Below, in pieces: positions 14,341-22,140 of a DNA stretch of 31,203 bases (its first letter is position 1; the number at the start of each line of letters is the position of its first letter). Source of the stretch: Coriobacteriaceae bacterium (GTDB lineage Bacteria > Actinomycetota > Coriobacteriia > Coriobacteriales > UMGS124); assembly GCA_019420325.1 (NCBI GenBank), contig JAHZHK010000013.1, positions 1 to 31,203 on the forward strand, in the 5' to 3' direction. The translations under genes and the position numbers were made by a program. The notes below the pieces were generated by a model. The model was given only the letters and a program-made list of their open reading frames with translations, was not told the origin of the DNA and did not search any database.

Positions 14341-15864
14341 ATGACCGCTTCAATCACCGTTTCTCGCCGCAGCGCCGTCAAGCTGGTCGGCGGCCTTATG
14401 CTCTCCGCTGGGTGCGCCGCCGCGCTGCCCGGCGTGGTCGACGCCGCTGAGGCCGACGAGCCCCTTCGCGTGGGCGTGCACGGCACCCCCGAGAGCGCGC
14501 TCGACCCGGCCCTGGGATCGGCCAGCATGTGGACCCAGACGGTGGCCCACAACACTATGGACACCCTGGCCGTGCTCACGGGCGAGGGCATCGAGTACCG
14601 CCTGGCCACGAGCATCGAGATGAACGACGACGCCACCGAGTGGACCATCGTGATCCGCGACGACGCCGTGTTCCACAACGGCGAGCCCGTCACGGCCGAC
14701 GACGTGCTCTACAGCCTGAGCTACCTGGCGGCCAACCCCGCCGGCATGATGGGCTACGCCAACGTCGATTTCGCGGCCTCCACCTCCGACGGCGCCCAGA
14801 CCGTGGTACTGCACCTTGCCCAGCCCCAGGCCACGTTGCTCGAGGAGGGCCTGGCCATCATGTCGCTCATTTTCCCCGAGGGAACCGTGAGCGAGGACTT
14901 TGGCACCGACATCGGCAGCGGCCCCTACCGCCTCATGTCGTGCTCGGCCGAGACGGGCGCGGCGCTCGAGGCGTTCGAGGGTCACTGGGCCGGTGCCCCC
15001 GCCATCAAGAACGTCGAGATCGTGCCCATCGCCGACGCCGCTACGCGCATGACCGCCCTTCAAGCCGGCCAGATTGCCTTCGCCAACACCGTGAGCGCCA
15101 CCGACGCCGCCACCGCGCCTGCAGGTATCGAGGTGCTCCCGGGCGAGGCCGCGCACTCCTCGGCCTTCGTGTTCAGTCTCAACTGCGCCATGGCTCCGTT
15201 CGACGACCCCGAGGTGCGTCGTGCCTTTAAGCAGGCCGTGGACCGCGACCAGCTGGTACAAACCCTCTTCCGCGGCCAGGGCGAGGCGGGCAATGACGTC
15301 CTTGGCAAGGGTCTGCCCTCCTACAATGACGCCATGGAGCAGACGGCCTACGACCCCGATACCGCCGCAGAGCTCTTTGCGGCCAAGGGTGTGACCGAGC
15401 TCACGATCCTGACCAGCGAGATCACCCCCGGCATTCGCGACTCGGCTACGCTTTTGGCCCAGCAGCTCCAGAAGGTGGGCGTCACTCTCAACGTGAGCGA
15501 CATCGACGCCGCCGCGCTCTTCTCCACCTCCTTTGACCAGATCTCCCAGCACCAGATCTTTGCCACCTACCTCATCAACCGCCCGTTCCCGGCCATGGCG
15601 TCGCTCTACACTTCGGCCCAGAGCATGTACAACTACTCTCAGTGGGCAGACGACGCCTACAACGACTTGCTGAACCAGGCCATCGCCGAGCCGGACGCCG
15701 ACGAGCGCACCGCCCTGTGGAACGAGGCGGAGCAGATGCTCCACGAAGAGGGCGGCCTGGTGGTGTGGGGCTATCAGTACGAGCTCAACGCCCAGGTAGA
15801 GGGCCTGACCGGTGTGCAGATCATACAGTCGGTGCCGCTCATGGCGCAGGCGACGCTGGCGTAA
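14341..15864 (+). CDS. Tat-exported family 5 (DppA/NikA-like) solute-binding protein
   Basis: A 507-residue receptor for an Opp/Dpp/Nik-type importer. Seen: twin-arginine signal VSRRSAVKLVGG with hydrophobic core and probable cut near VVDAAEA (about residue 37). The SBP_bac_5 core includes LATSIEMNDDATEWTIVIRD followed by DAVFHNGEPVTADDVLYSL, and DDPEVRRAFKQAVDRDQLV. TAAGGAGG at 14326-14333 is a near-perfect ribosome binding site, as expected for a receptor made in excess. A GC-rich hairpin follows the gene. Family 5 proteins bind peptides, nickel complexes or haem; the iron-island context favours a metal chelate or haem, but this is inference. The cysteine in LSAGC is not in a canonical lipobox. 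Confidence 0.92.
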   Translation: MTASITVSRRSAVKLVGGLMLSAGCAAALPGVVDAAEADEPLRVGVHGTPESALDPALGSASMWTQTVAHNTMDTLAVLTGEGIEYRLATSIEMNDDATEWTIVIRDDAVFHNGEPVTADDVLYSLSYLAANPAGMMGYANVDFAASTSDGAQTVVLHLAQPQATLLEEGLAIMSLIFPEGTVSEDFGTDIGSGPYRLMSCSAETGAALEAFEGHWAGAPAIKNVEIVPIADAATRMTALQAGQIAFANTVSATDAATAPAGIEVLPGEAAHSSAFVFSLNCAMAPFDDPEVRRAFKQAVDRDQLVQTLFRGQGEAGNDVLGKGLPSYNDAMEQTAYDPDTAAELFAAKGVTELTILTSEITPGIRDSATLLAQQLQKVGVTLNVSDIDAAALFSTSFDQISQHQIFATYLINRPFPAMASLYTSAQSMYNYSQWADDAYNDLLNQAIAEPDADERTALWNEAEQMLHEEGGLVVWGYQYELNAQVEGLTGVQIIQSVPLMAQATLA

Positions 15865-15875
15865 GGTAAAAAGAC

Positions 15876-15910
15876 CCGGGGCCCGCGGAGTTCGGCGCGC
15901 GGGGCCCCGG
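15876..15910 (+). other. Intercistronic GC-rich stem-loop
   Basis: CCGGGGCCCGCG (15876-15887) can pair with CGCGCGGGGCCCCGG (15896-15910) with one or two bulged bases. There is no T run. It sits 12 bp after the receptor stop and before the permease start, the usual place for a hairpin that protects receptor mRNA and lowers expression of the downstream permease genes. Confidence 0.6.
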
Positions 15911-15932
15911 CCCGGCAAGAAGGGCATCGTTC

Positions 15933-16913
15933 GTGACGGAGAAACCCTTGCGGCCCATAGCGGTTGAGGCGGGTCGGGTGGCAGTGAGGTTCGCGCTGTT
16001 TGCGGGCCTGCTGCTCCTGGCCTGCTTTTTAGTGTTCGCGGCCCTGGAGCTGCTGCCCGGCGACGCGGCATCGCAGCAGCTGGCCGGCCGCGCCACTCCC
16101 GAGCAGATAGCCGAGCTGCGCGCCCAATACGGGCTCGACCGGCCGTTTTTGGAGCGCTTTGGCAGCTGGGTCGCTGGCGTGTTTCACGGCGATCTGGGTA
16201 TCGTGTACGGCAGCGGCAAGCCCGTCGACGTCGTGTTGACGGGGCCGCTTGCGCGCACGGCCGCCATGTTCGGCGCGGCGCTCGTGTTGACGGTGTTGCT
16301 GGGCGTGGGCCTGGGCGTGCTGGCTGGCGTGCGCGCGGGAGGCGTGGCCGACCGTCTGGTAAGTTCGGCCAGCTTGACTCTGGCCAGCATCCCCGAATTC
16401 GTGGTCGGCGTGGTGCTGGTGTTCGTGTTCGCCACCACGCTCAAGGTGCTCCCAGCGGTCTCGCTCATCCCCGTGGGCGGCGACGCCTTCGATGACCTGC
16501 GCATTTTTGTGCTGCCCGTGGCGGCGTTGGTGCTCATGGGGTCGGCGAGTGTGATGCGCCCCGTTCGCGCCGTGGTGACCCGGCAAAACATGAGCGCCCA
16601 CGCCGAGGCGGCTCGGTTGGCGGGCATTGGCGAGGTGCGGGTGGTCGCGCGCCATGTGCTGCCCGGCTGCGCCGGCCCCATCGCCCAGAGCCTTGCCGGC
16701 GTGGTGCCCTACCTGGTGGGCGGCAGCGTGGTCATCGAGCGTGTGTTCAACTTCCCGGGGCTGGGCACGCTCATGGTGGGGGCGGTGCAGAACCGCGAGC
16801 CCAACACGCTCATGGCCTGCGCCCTGATTATGGTGGGCGTCTCGCTGGCGGCCTGGTGGCTGGCCGACCTGGCGGGTGCCCCCGACGCCGAAGGAGGACG
16901 CCGTGGACGCTAG
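15933..16913 (+). CDS. DppB/NikB-type permease
   Basis: A 326-residue inner-membrane permease. Seen: a first helix FALFAGLLLLACFLVFAALE, the family motif LPGDAASQQLAGRATPEQI, and EAARLAGIGEVRVVARHVLP, the EAA loop that contacts the ATPase. The GTG start at 15933 follows AAGAAGGG. Its end overlaps the next gene by 11 bp. It pairs with the DppC-like subunit to form the translocation channel for the ligand delivered by the receptor upstream. Confidence 0.93.
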   Translation: MTEKPLRPIAVEAGRVAVRFALFAGLLLLACFLVFAALELLPGDAASQQLAGRATPEQIAELRAQYGLDRPFLERFGSWVAGVFHGDLGIVYGSGKPVDVVLTGPLARTAAMFGAALVLTVLLGVGLGVLAGVRAGGVADRLVSSASLTLASIPEFVVGVVLVFVFATTLKVLPAVSLIPVGGDAFDDLRIFVLPVAALVLMGSASVMRPVRAVVTRQNMSAHAEAARLAGIGEVRVVARHVLPGCAGPIAQSLAGVVPYLVGGSVVIERVFNFPGLGTLMVGAVQNREPNTLMACALIMVGVSLAAWWLADLAGAPDAEGGRRGR

Positions 16914-17766
16914 ACAGCAATGCTCCGTAGTGGAGAAGCCCCGGGTGGACGCTGCGGCGTCCGTGGTAAGGAAGCCCCCGACGGGCGGCGCGGCTTCCGT
17001 GGTGCTGGCGGCGTTCTTTGCGGTTGCGGTGGGCGTGGCCGTGTTCGGGGCCCTGGTCCCGCTCGACGGCACCTCCACGGTGGGCATGGGGTTCGAGCCT
17101 CCCAGCGCCGACCATCCCCTGGGCACCGACAAGCTGGGCCGCGACGTGCTGGCCCGAACCCTGCACGGCGGCGCGCGTCTTCTGGGTGTGGCCCTTGTGG
17201 CCACGCTGGCCGCCACTGCCATGGGCACGCTTCTGGGGTTTGCCACTGCAGGCCGGTCGTGGGGCGCGCGGGGGCTCTCCGCAGTGGTCGACCTCTTTGT
17301 GGTGATCCCCTCCGTCGTGACGCTCATGGTCTTGGTGTTTGGCCTCGGGGCGGGCGTTGGCACAATGGTGGTCGTGACGGTGGTGGCCTCGGCCCCCTAT
17401 ATGGCCCGCTACATGCGCTCGGTTGTGCGCCCCGTGCTGGCCAGCGACTACGTGGCGGCGGCGCGGCTTGCCGGCGACCCTGTATGGCTCGTGGCCGTGC
17501 GCGAGGTTCTGCCCAATGTGGCGCTCCCGATGGCCACCAGCGCGGGCCAACGGTTCATAGGCGCGGTCTACCTGGTGGCAAGCGCTGCGTTTTTGGGCTT
17601 TGACCCCCTGGGCGGCGGGGCCGACTGGGCCACCATGATTCAGGAGGGCATGGGCGGCCTGGCACTCAACCCCTGGGCCACGCTGGCCCCCGCCATCGCC
17701 CTGGCCTGTGTCACCGTGAGCGGCAACCTCCTCATAGACCGCCTGGGCAAGGGAACGGAGGGCTGA
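16903..17766 (+). CDS. DppC/NikC-type permease
   Basis: A 287-residue permease. Seen: PPSADHPLGTDKLGRDVLAR and LHGGARLLGVALVA, the N-terminal motif of DppC/NikC subunits, and the EAA loop AAARLAGDPVWLVAVREVLP. The GTG start at 16903 is preceded by AAGGAGG (16891-16897). It overlaps the end of the first permease gene and its own stop overlaps the ATPase start (TGATGG), showing tight coupling. It acts in the membrane together with the DppB-like subunit. Confidence 0.93.
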   Translation: MDARQQCSVVEKPRVDAAASVVRKPPTGGAASVVLAAFFAVAVGVAVFGALVPLDGTSTVGMGFEPPSADHPLGTDKLGRDVLARTLHGGARLLGVALVATLAATAMGTLLGFATAGRSWGARGLSAVVDLFVVIPSVVTLMVLVFGLGAGVGTMVVVTVVASAPYMARYMRSVVRPVLASDYVAAARLAGDPVWLVAVREVLPNVALPMATSAGQRFIGAVYLVASAAFLGFDPLGGGADWATMIQEGMGGLALNPWATLAPAIALACVTVSGNLLIDRLGKGTEG

Positions 17767-19433
17767 TGGACGGCATGGACATGCACGAAGTTGACGGTGT
17801 GGCGGTGTCCCGGGGTTTTGGTGCCGCTGCGGAAGAAGGGGCCCTGCTTACCGAAGGGTCACCGCTGGCCGTGGAGGTGCGCGGCCTCGTTGTACGCGTG
17901 GGCGCCGACGGCCCGACGGTGCTCGACGGGGTCGACCTTGCAGTGAGGCGGGGTGAGACCCTGGCCGTGGTGGGCGCATCGGGGGCTGGCAAATCGACCT
18001 TGGCCAGGGTGCTGCTGGGTTCTGTGGGCTCGGGGCTTGTGTGGGACAAGGGTCACGTGACGGTGGACGGCTGCTCGGTGAGGGGCCTGGGCGGTCGCGA
18101 CCTGCGACGCTTGAGGGGCAGACGCGTCGCGTACCTGGTCCAGGACCCGGCGCTGAGCCTCACACCGTGGATGCGTGTGGGCGAGCTGCTGGCCGAAGTG
18201 GGGGCCGACGGCGACCGGGCGAACGAGCTTTTGGCCGCTGTGGGGCTCGACGGCGTGGCGCAGGTGCTGCGCCGCCGGCCCGCCGAGCTTTCGGGTGGCC
18301 AGCGGCGGCGGGTGGCCCTCGCCCGCGCCATGGTGGGCGAGCCGGCGGTGCTTGTGCTCGACGAGCCCACGAGCGGTCTCGACAATGCTGCGTCCGAGGA
18401 CGTGCTCGCCACTGTGTCCGCGCTGCGCGAGCGCCGGGGCACCGCCGTGATCGCGGTGACGCACGACCTCCAGGTGGCCGCCCGCCTCGGCGGGGACGTC
18501 GCGGTCATGGAGGACGGCCGTGTGGTGGAGCGCGGGCAGACACGCCGGGTCTTTGCGGGACCGGACCATGCCTACACGCGCGAGCTGTTGGCGGCCACGC
18601 GGCTTGCACGGCCCGACGGCGCACGGGAGGAGGCGGCCCACGAGGTCGGTGCGATGACCGGACCCGAGGCCGCGTCGGCGCCTGGAGCTGCTCCCAAGTT
18701 CGATGAGGCGTCCGTGCCCCCGTTCGCGCTGCGCGCCGACGGGTTGTGTGTGACCACCCCCGACGGCAAGCGGGTTGTCGACAACCTCTCGTTCACGCTG
18801 AAGCCCGGCGGCGGCATCGCTCTGGTGGGTCCCTCCGGTGCCGGAAAGACCACCCTGGTCAACGTGCTGGTGGGGCGGTGGCCTCCCGATGCGGGGAGGC
18901 TCGAGCTGTGGGACGGAACGGCTCCCGTCGATCTGGCCGCCCGGTTTGAGGATCGCAGCGAGTCTCAGCTGATGGGGGTGCAGATGGTGCCCCAGGACCC
19001 CGCCACAAGCCTCAACCCGGCGCTGACTGTGCGGACCCAGCTTGCACGTGCCTGCAAGCGGCGGTATCCCAGCTGGTCCAAAGAGCAGCTGGCCAAACGA
19101 TTGTGCGAGCTCATGGGGTTTGTGGGGCTCGAGGAGGCGCTGCTGCGGCACCGTCCGGGTCGGCTTTCGGGCGGGCAGGCCCAGCGCGTGGCCATCGCCC
19201 GTGCCCTGGCCCACGAGCCGGCTGTGCTCGTGCTCGACGAGTCCACCTCGGCCCTCGACGCCGTTACCCAGCGCGATGTGCTTGCCATGCTCGACCATGT
19301 CTGTGCCCGCACCGGCGTCGCAGTCGTTGTGGTCACCCACGAGCCCCGGGTCGCCTCCTATTTGTGCGACCAGACGGTCACGGTGGGGGCGACGGGGTCT
19401 TTCGCCTTTGCGGCCGCCACGCCGGGTACCTGA
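17766..19433 (+). CDS. Fused DppD-DppF-type double ATPase
   Basis: A 555-residue protein with two complete ABC domains, replacing the two separate ATPases of Dpp/Nik systems. Domain 1: Walker A GASGAGKS near residue 72, signature LSGGQRRR near 175, Walker B VLVLDEPTSGLD. Domain 2: Walker A GPSGAGKT near 355, signature LSGGQAQR near 467, Walker B VLVLDESTSALD. Both contain VQDPALSLTPW or PQDPATSLNPA, the Q-loop typical of Dpp/Opp ATPases. An Ala/Glu/Pro-rich linker (about 280-320) joins them. A short tail after domain 2 replaces the usual oligopeptide-transporter C-terminal extension. ATG 17766 overlaps the permease stop; it is the last gene of the operon. Confidence 0.93.
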   Translation: MDGMDMHEVDGVAVSRGFGAAAEEGALLTEGSPLAVEVRGLVVRVGADGPTVLDGVDLAVRRGETLAVVGASGAGKSTLARVLLGSVGSGLVWDKGHVTVDGCSVRGLGGRDLRRLRGRRVAYLVQDPALSLTPWMRVGELLAEVGADGDRANELLAAVGLDGVAQVLRRRPAELSGGQRRRVALARAMVGEPAVLVLDEPTSGLDNAASEDVLATVSALRERRGTAVIAVTHDLQVAARLGGDVAVMEDGRVVERGQTRRVFAGPDHAYTRELLAATRLARPDGAREEAAHEVGAMTGPEAASAPGAAPKFDEASVPPFALRADGLCVTTPDGKRVVDNLSFTLKPGGGIALVGPSGAGKTTLVNVLVGRWPPDAGRLELWDGTAPVDLAARFEDRSESQLMGVQMVPQDPATSLNPALTVRTQLARACKRRYPSWSKEQLAKRLCELMGFVGLEEALLRHRPGRLSGGQAQRVAIARALAHEPAVLVLDESTSALDAVTQRDVLAMLDHVCARTGVAVVVVTHEPRVASYLCDQTVTVGATGSFAFAAATPGT

Positions 19434-19459
19434 GTGTTCGCGCGCTTTATCCAGCGCAT

Positions 19460-19510
19460 CAAACGCAGGCGCACGGGGGTGGTGAACCTTTCCCCGTGCA
19501 CCTGCGTTTG
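19460..19510. terminator. Long stem-loop between the Dpp-type operon and the HMA gene
   Basis: CAAACGCAGGCGCACGGGG (19460-19478) pairs with CCCCGTGCACCTGCGTTTG (19492-19510), one mismatch, 13-nt loop. No T run follows on either strand. It lies between two converging genes, so it could end transcription from both sides with help from a protein factor. Confidence 0.5.
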
Positions 19511-19554
19511 CGTGACCGCGCGTGAGGTTTCGCCTCGCCGATTTTGTGCGCCGT

Positions 19555-19803
19555 CTATCGATGGAACAGGCCCCTCTTCACGTGGGGTTCCTTCGACGCC
19601 GCCTTGACCTCGTATCCCGTGGCGTCGATGGCTGCCCGCAGGGCGCTCTCGTTGACGCCGTCCTCGGTGAGGATGACTGTCTCCCCTTTGCCGTGCGAGG
19701 AGGTGGCCTTCCTCACCTCGAACGCCTTGCGGACCGCGCCGTTCGCGTGGCTCTCGCACATCCTGCACATCATTCCGTCCGCCTTAACCGTGATTTTGAG
19801 CAT
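19555..19803 (-). CDS. Small heavy-metal-associated (CopZ-like) protein
   Basis: An 82-residue single-domain HMA protein. Seen: the metal site GMMCRMC at residues 10-16 (Cys-x-x-Cys) and the ferredoxin-like fold ending with VNESALRAAIDATGYEV. It has about 12 extra basic residues at the end (KEPHVKRGLFHR). Such proteins carry Cu(I) or similar soft metals to ATPases, but no metal ATPase is nearby. ATG 19803 has AGAAGGG upstream. The last 205 bp of coding sequence are duplicated at 3474-3678. It lies just outside the uptake operon and is transcribed toward it. Confidence 0.88.
   Translation of the reverse strand: MLKITVKADGMMCRMCESHANGAVRKAFEVRKATSSHGKGETVILTEDGVNESALRAAIDATGYEVKAASKEPHVKRGLFHR
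19559..19763. repeat. Right copy of the 205-bp perfect direct repeat
   Basis: Identical to 3474-3678. This copy lies within the intact HMA gene. Identity ends at 19764, where the left copy is fused to the CbiK-like remnant, and at 19558, one base inside the last codons. Confidence 0.95.
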
Positions 19804-20061
19804 CGCGGACCCTTCTGGTTCTATATTGGCCAGGCATCCTTTTTCTCTTTTCCGGTCAGCTGCCCGTTGCGGTTCTCCACCCTGGGCGAGTTTTTCAGCC
19901 GCGCTATGGTCTCATGCCGCCGCGTCAGCGTGCGCCGCACGTTGCGAGGGGCTCCGAGCGTCCCACGTTGTCACGTGCCGCGCAGCGCAGTTCGACCATG
20001 TCCGCCATGCGCAGCAAGTATCACACAACGTGCACACCGCCCGCTCATAGTCGTCCACAAC
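19804..20061. other. Gene-poor stretch upstream of the HMA gene
   Basis: No convincing gene. On the minus strand a 49-codon open stretch (19824-19970) ends in a TAG 17 bp before the HMA start and is rich in basic residues. It lacks a good start signal and resembles nothing I recognise. It may be the tail of a lost gene. Confidence 0.4.
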
Positions 20062-20093
20062 AAAGAGCCCCCGGATTGCTCCGAGGGCTCTTT
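20062..20093 (-). terminator. Rho-independent terminator of the flavoprotein gene
   Basis: AAAGAGCCC-CCGGA (20062-20075) pairs with CCGAGGGCTCTTT (20081-20093). Read on the minus strand it ends in CTCTTTGTTGT, so it terminates the gene at 20136-21728; TTTGGTTT on the other side makes it partly bidirectional. Confidence 0.8.
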
Positions 20094-20135
20094 GGTTTGA
20101 ACGTCAATGACGACCGGGAAGCCCGGTTATCTGTC

Positions 20136-21728
20136 TTACTTGCCCAGGTACTTGGCGGCTTCCATGGCGATGATGCGGCCGGAGTTGTTGGCCCAGGATG
20201 CCTGGGAGCCGGGGGCCAGGGAGACGTCGTAGGAGTCACCGTACAGGCAGCCTGCGTCGGAACCGCCGGCATACAGGCCGGGGATAACCTCGTGTGCCTC
20301 GTTCTCAACCTCGCAGTTGGCGTTAATCATGATGCCGCCGCACGTGGTGTAGTAGCCGTCGCCGATCTGGCCGATGTAGAAGGGCGGCTCGTCCATCTTG
20401 CGCAGGTGCTCGGGGGCCTTGCCGAAGTCGGGGTCGTGGCCCTCGTCGCAGTAGCTGTTGTACTGGTCGATGCAGGCCTTGAGCGCCTCGGCGTCGAGAC
20501 CCTCGGCCTCGGCCATCTCCTCGACGGTGTCGCACTTGAACACGGTGCCGCCGGCGATGAGGTCCTCAATCTGCTCGCGCACACCCACCATGGGGTTGCC
20601 GGGAGAGGTGAAGGAGAAGACCATGCCATAGGGGCCCTCTTCCTCCCAGGTAGTCAGGTCGCGCTCGGAGAAGATGGTGAACGTCTTGTCCTGGTTGCGC
20701 TGAGCCAGGCCGACGCCGGCGAAGTCGGAAATCCAGCGGTCCTCGTTGATCCAGCGTTCGCAGTTGCCGTTAATCCACAGCGTGGGCTGCACGGAAGCGC
20801 AGTAGTCCATGTGGGTCCACACGGCGCCGTCGAGGCAGGGGCCGCACCACATCACGGTGCCCAGGCCCTCGGCCATGTAGGCACCGGCATCGCGGGCCAT
20901 CTTGATGCCGTCGGCGTCGTTGCCGGGCACGCCCTGCGGCAGGATGAGCTCGTTGCGCGTCTCGGAGACGGCGTAGAGGAAGTCCTTGTTCTGGGGATAG
21001 CCGCCAGTGGCGCAGGCGACGCAGGGGGCGTTGACGCGCACGACGGTGCCGTCCTCGCGCTGGGCGAGCACGCCTGTGACCTTGCCGTCCTCAACGAGGA
21101 TCTTCTTTACGGGAGTCGAGAGCTCGATCTGCACACCGAGCTTCTCGGCGGCCGCGCGCATGCTGTCCTGGAACGTGGCGCCCGGGCCCTTCTCCAGGTC
21201 GCGCTCGTACACGTGCCAGCACTTCTCGCCGGCGCCGATGGCGATGGCACCCTGGAAGCCTACGCCCAGGTCCTCGAGCCACTGCACGGTCTCAGCGGTC
21301 TGGTTGAAGAAGCGCTGGTAAAGCTTGTGGTTGGGGATGAAGTGGTGGTAGACCATCGTGTTGGTGATGGCTTCCTCCACGGTGAGGGTGCAGCCGGACT
21401 CCTCGGTGTACTTGGTGCCCAGGGCGAAGAGGCCCTCGGTACCGATGAAGGAGCCGCCCGTGACCTCGCGCTTCTCGAAGACGATGGGGTTGAGGCCGAG
21501 CTGCTTGGCCTGGCAGGCGCACGCCATGCCCGTGCCGCCGGCACCGATGATGGCGATGTCGCACTCGAGCTCCTCGGTGGGCTCACCGACCTCGTCGAGG
21601 TCCCACACGCTGCTGGACTCGGCGATGACCTTGGCCTGGGCGGCCTGGGGGGCAAATGCGCTTGCGGTGGCTGCGACCGTGCCTGCTGCGGCGGCGCTGG
21701 CGACAAAGTTGCGACGGGTCATTTCCAT
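20136..21728 (-). CDS. Tat-exported FAD_binding_2 oxidoreductase (fumarate reductase-like)
   Basis: A 530-residue flavoprotein. Seen: twin-arginine signal MTRRNFVASAAAAGTVAATA with a cut near AQA (residue about 32), FAD-binding Rossmann motif CDIAIIGAGGTGMACACQA, and the C-terminal FAD segment EVIPGLYAGGSDAG. The family includes fumarate, urocanate and other enoate reductases and ketosteroid dehydrogenases, acting outside the membrane with electrons from the quinone pool. There is no haem (CxxCH) or FMN-binding domain, so a partner is needed. The usual GxRFxNE region appears as CERWINEDR, so the substrate is uncertain. ATG 21728 follows GGGGAG; a start seven codons upstream has no binding site. 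The gene stands alone with its own terminator. Confidence 0.88.
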   Translation of the reverse strand: MEMTRRNFVASAAAAGTVAATASAFAPQAAQAKVIAESSSVWDLDEVGEPTEELECDIAIIGAGGTGMACACQAKQLGLNPIVFEKREVTGGSFIGTEGLFALGTKYTEESGCTLTVEEAITNTMVYHHFIPNHKLYQRFFNQTAETVQWLEDLGVGFQGAIAIGAGEKCWHVYERDLEKGPGATFQDSMRAAAEKLGVQIELSTPVKKILVEDGKVTGVLAQREDGTVVRVNAPCVACATGGYPQNKDFLYAVSETRNELILPQGVPGNDADGIKMARDAGAYMAEGLGTVMWCGPCLDGAVWTHMDYCASVQPTLWINGNCERWINEDRWISDFAGVGLAQRNQDKTFTIFSERDLTTWEEEGPYGMVFSFTSPGNPMVGVREQIEDLIAGGTVFKCDTVEEMAEAEGLDAEALKACIDQYNSYCDEGHDPDFGKAPEHLRKMDEPPFYIGQIGDGYYTTCGGIMINANCEVENEAHEVIPGLYAGGSDAGCLYGDSYDVSLAPGSQASWANNSGRIIAMEAAKYLGK

Positions 21729-21826
21729 GGTTCTCCCCTTTCGTTTCATGCACCTTTTGGTGCCCTGAACTGCGGTTATGCTGCTTGGCGCCTCCCTTGT
21801 TCGGCGTCTTTCTCAGCACGTCACGC

Positions 21827-21855
21827 ATAATGGCACCTTGCGCCCCACCCCACAA
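21827..21855 (-). promoter_or_regulatory. Possible promoter of the flavoprotein gene
   Basis: On the minus strand TTGTGG (21855-21850) and CATTAT (21832-21827) are 17 bp apart, about 100 bp from the start codon. Both hexamers are weak, so this is only a candidate. Confidence 0.25.
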
Positions 21856-22063
21856 TGCAAAATGCCTCAACCGCTTTTTGATGGTCACAACCGTTTGGGT
21901 GGAACGCCAGGTTGAGAGGTTCAACCAGCAGGAGTACGCGCTGGTAGAGGGGATGATTTTGGCTGACAGCGGGGTGCTTGTGGACATTTGCGGCACCTCT
22001 GCCGACCTGGTTCGTCCGATGTGTGGCGTGTTTGCTGTGACGTCATGCATCGCCTGGTTTGGC

Positions 22064-22140
22064 GAAACTTGCAAAAGTTGGCGAAAAAAGCGAACGGCGG
22101 CAAAACTTGCGAAAACTGGCGAAAGATGCGAACGGTGGGT
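22064..22140. repeat. Two imperfect 39-bp-period tandem units
   Basis: Units starting at 22064 (AAACTTGCAAAAGTTGGCGA) and 22103 (AAACTTGCGAAAACTGGCGA) align without gaps at about 30 of 38 positions. Inside each, the words GGCGAAA and GCGAACGG recur. Confidence 0.7.

Larger units (their letters stand above)
3474..19763. other. Candidate genomic island of metal/metallophore uptake bounded by direct repeats
   Basis: The segment between the two 205-bp repeats contains only metal-related transporters and their regulators plus a chelatase fragment. Recombination between the repeats would excise it and leave one intact HMA gene ending in the left TAA. No integrase, transposase or origin is visible, so mobility is inferred from repeat geometry alone. 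An ordinary segmental duplication or gene conversion would explain the repeats equally well. Confidence 0.35.

Noticed and set aside
12431..14353. 640-codon open frame on the minus strand
   Set aside because: It is a mirror of the well-supported YbtQ-like gene. Its His/Gly/Gln-rich composition is what GC-biased third positions produce on the other strand.
14350..16071. 573-codon open frame on the minus strand
   Set aside because: Antisense to the family 5 receptor and permease genes, with no domain features.
17859..19340. 493-codon minus-strand frame over the double ATPase
   Set aside because: Shadow of a gene with complete ABC motifs.
19821..19940. 39-codon minus-strand frame just upstream of the HMA gene
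   Set aside because: GTG start without a ribosome binding site and no recognisable similarity; only noted as part of the gene-poor stretch.
19914..21830. 638-codon plus-strand frame over the flavoprotein gene
   Set aside because: Shadow of the Tat flavoprotein on the minus strand; low-complexity Ala/Gly/Val/His content and no recognisable family.
22064..22140. CRISPR array
   Set aside because: Only two imperfect units with no spacers and no cas genes.
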